A stretch of DNA of 42,940 nt from DATESN01 sp035270785 (GTDB lineage: Bacteria; Bacillota; Clostridia; Lachnospirales; Lachnospiraceae): assembly GCA_035270785.1 (NCBI GenBank), contig DATESN010000122.1, forward strand, positions 1 to 42,940, in the 5' to 3' direction. Positions 41,294 to 42,940 of this stretch are shown in pieces. Every line of letters begins with the position of its first letter. Within the stretch, counting starts at the first letter, position 1. Below the pieces are notes generated by a model. The model saw only the letters and a list, made by a program, of their open reading frames with translations. It was not told where the DNA came from and searched no databases. A program made the position numbers and the translations under genes.

Positions 41294-42196
41294 ATGACAC
41301 TCCAGCAGTTAAAGTATGTAATTGTAGTAGCGGAAAAGGGTACCATAAGTGCAGCATCAAAGTTTCTTTTTATATCACAACCAAGTCTATCGAACGCAAT
41401 CAGAGAACTGGAGAAAGAAATTCAAATCAATATTTTTAATCGTACCAATAAAGGAATTGTTATTTCAAATGAAGGGGCTGAATTTATAGGATATGCAAGG
41501 CAAGTAGTAGAACAAAGTAATCTTCTTGAAAATAAATATTTAAATGCCATTGCTACAAAACAACATTTTTCGGTATCCACACAGCACTACTCTTTTGCAG
41601 TTAATGCCTTTGTAGAATTAATTCAATCCTATGGAAAAAATGAATATGACTTTACGATAAGGGAAACTAGAACTCATGAAATAATTCAAGATGTTAAAAA
41701 TCTTCGTAGTGAAATAGGTATTATCTATATTAGCAAGTTTAATAAAAAAGTCATTGATAAATTATTAAAAGAAAGCAATCTGGAATTTACAGAACTTTTC
41801 ATAGCTACGCCTCACGTATTTATTAGTTTGGATAATCCATTAGCAAAAAACAAAACGGTGACACTTCATGATTTGGAAAATTACCCTTACCTTTCCTTTG
41901 AACAAGGAGAATATAATTCTTTTTATTTTTCTGAAGAAATATTAAGTACAATGGATAGAAGAAAAAGTATTAAAGTAAGTGATAGGGCAACATTATTTAA
42001 TTTGGTGATTGGATTAAATGGATACACCATTAGCACGGGTATTATAAGTGAAGAACTCAATGGCGCTCATATTATTGCTGTTCCTTTAGAAATTGATGAA
42101 GAGATTCATATAGGAACGATTATTCATAAAGATATGGTGTTAAGTAGGTTAGGTAATAGTTATATAGAGGAACTAAACAAATTTAAGATGGTCTAA
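41294..42196 (+). CDS. LysR-family transcriptional regulator (MetR/MtaR-like)
   Basis: The 300-residue protein is a LysR-type regulator. It has an N-terminal winged helix (TLQQLKYVIVVAEKGTISAA then FISQPSLSNAIRELEKE) and a C-terminal periplasmic-binding-like effector domain (about 90-295). The SQPSLSNAIRELE helix resembles the MtaR/CpsY/MetR group of streptococci that controls methionine genes. A strong AAAGGAGG ribosome site supports ATG 41294; the in-frame start at 41270 is three bases after metF and has no site. It probably shares the metF transcript and may bind the two operators before metF; this is inferred. Confidence 0.9.
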   Translation: MTLQQLKYVIVVAEKGTISAASKFLFISQPSLSNAIRELEKEIQINIFNRTNKGIVISNEGAEFIGYARQVVEQSNLLENKYLNAIATKQHFSVSTQHYSFAVNAFVELIQSYGKNEYDFTIRETRTHEIIQDVKNLRSEIGIIYISKFNKKVIDKLLKESNLEFTELFIATPHVFISLDNPLAKNKTVTLHDLENYPYLSFEQGEYNSFYFSEEILSTMDRRKSIKVSDRATLFNLVIGLNGYTISTGIISEELNGAHIIAVPLEIDEEIHIGTIIHKDMVLSRLGNSYIEELNKFKMV

Positions 42197-42266
42197 GATG
42201 GCATCCGTTGCTAAATTAGGTCATTCTTTTTTATCGTAAACATTTTATTGAAAACGAGGTAAATTT

Positions 42267-42940
42267 ATGAATGTACACAATGTGTTAGAAGAGTTAGATC
42301 AATTATTTCAAAATAAAGAGATTCAAAAGGTTGAAGTCTTTTTGTCTGAAAAACTAGAGGAAGCAATGGTAGAAGGGGATACGAATGCGGTTATTACATT
42401 GCTAAATGAAATGATTGGTTATTATCGAGATACAAGCCAGTATGAGAGTGCAATCACGTATTGTAAACAATTATTGAAACTTATGGATGATATCAATTTG
42501 GTGGGTAGTGTACCATATGCAACAACTCTCCTGAATATTGCCAATGCTTACCGGGCTGCAGGATTGCTATCCGATTCCTTACGTTTATATATGACTGTAT
42601 TTGATATTTATGAAGATAGGTTGGAGAATAATGACTTTGCTTATGCAAGTCTATATAACAATATCAGCTTGTTATATCAGGAAATGAAAGATTATAAAAA
42701 GTCTTGTGAAAATTTGGAGAAAGCCTTAGCGATTGTGGAACAGTTCCCTAATGCTAGAATAGAGATTGCAACGTCTCATGCAAATTTAGCCACCTCTCTA
42801 TTAAAACTTAACAAAAATAAAGAAGCGATGGATCATATTGAAATAGCATTTGACTTGTTTCAAGTAGATGAAGTAAAAGATTATCATTATAGTGCCGCAT
42901 TATCAGCAATGGGAGAAGCTCAATTTAAAGATGGAAATTT
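42267..42940 (+). CDS. TPR-repeat protein (cut by window end)
   Basis: An open frame starts at ATG 42267 behind GAGGTAAATTT and runs past the window end, with 224 codons visible. It begins NVHNVLEELDQLFQNKEIQK. From about residue 35 it shows tandem helix pairs with TPR spacing, for example ATTLLNIANAYRAAGLLSDS, ASLYNNISLLYQEMKDYKKS and ATSHANLATSLLKLNKNKEA. This is a soluble scaffold or regulatory protein; no enzyme domain is visible so far. The 70 bases before it hold no clear terminator for the LysR gene and only weak promoter elements. Confidence 0.85.
   Translation, partial: MNVHNVLEELDQLFQNKEIQKVEVFLSEKLEEAMVEGDTNAVITLLNEMIGYYRDTSQYESAITYCKQLLKLMDDINLVGSVPYATTLLNIANAYRAAGLLSDSLRLYMTVFDIYEDRLENNDFAYASLYNNISLLYQEMKDYKKSCENLEKALAIVEQFPNARIEIATSHANLATSLLKLNKNKEAMDHIEIAFDLFQVDEVKDYHYSAALSAMGEAQFKDGN

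Noticed and set aside
1..42940. Defence system, prophage, integrative element or CRISPR array
   Set aside because: All genes fit housekeeping or motility functions with uniform base composition; no integrase, transposase, nuclease-toxin or spaced repeat array was found. The only tandem array (23925-24050) has no spacers.

Overview
The window is AT-rich (about one third G+C by eye). Every one of the roughly 47 genes I can support lies on the + strand. Gene order and protein sequences point to an anaerobic Firmicute of the Clostridia, most likely a Lachnospiraceae-type bacterium. Reasons: a CodY with the Firmicute winged-helix, a fla/che supercluster in nearly the order of Bacillus subtilis, FliY and CheC/CheD instead of CheZ, and TTG/GTG starts with strong AGGAGGTGA-type ribosome binding sites. 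The genus is inference only.

Layout. (1) 1-3203: topA, then codY with its own promoter and terminator. (2) 3204-17802: start of the flagellar operon: rod (flgB, flgC, fliE), MS-ring and switch (fliF, fliG), export ATPase complex (fliH, fliI, fliJ), a ylxF/MotE-like gene, hook genes (fliK, flgD, a TIGR02530-type gene, flgE), flbD/swrD, the stator motA-motB and fliL. (3) 17837-28191: fliM, fliY, cheY, the export gate (fliO, fliP, fliQ, fliR, flhB, flhA) and the placement GTPase/ATPase pair flhF-flhG. (4) 28205-34902: a PilZ (YcgR-like) c-di-GMP effector, cheB, cheA, cheW, cheC, cheD, a small membrane protein and sigma-28 (fliA/sigD). (5) 34979-38202: a FapA/DUF342 protein, a small Lys-rich protein, an SwrB-like membrane coiled-coil protein and an MltG/YceG-like short protein. 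(6) 38245-40238: rpsB-tsf with a strong promoter, structured leader, internal attenuator-like hairpin and terminator. (7) 40241-42940: metF, a LysR-family regulator, and a TPR protein cut by the window end.

The cluster encodes almost the whole basal body, hook, motor, export gate and chemotaxis core, plus the sigma factor for late genes. Flagellin, caps, hook-filament junction genes, FlgM, CheR and receptors are not here. The codY ... fla/che ... sigD-swrB-rpsB-tsf order matches B. subtilis. The differences are motAB placed inside the operon, a PilZ gene between flhG and cheB, and FapA plus two small unknown genes after sigD.

I found no mobile element, CRISPR array, tRNA or rRNA, and no clear new multi-gene system. 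The less ordinary signals are mostly non-coding: two helically phased ATAGT-N5-ACTAT palindromes at the metF promoter beside a LysR gene; a three-way-junction leader before rpsB; an inverted repeat straddling the codY promoter; a 14-bp inverted-repeat element overlapping a sigma-28-like promoter before fliK; nine 14-bp tandem repeats between flhB and flhA; and paired hairpins after flgE.
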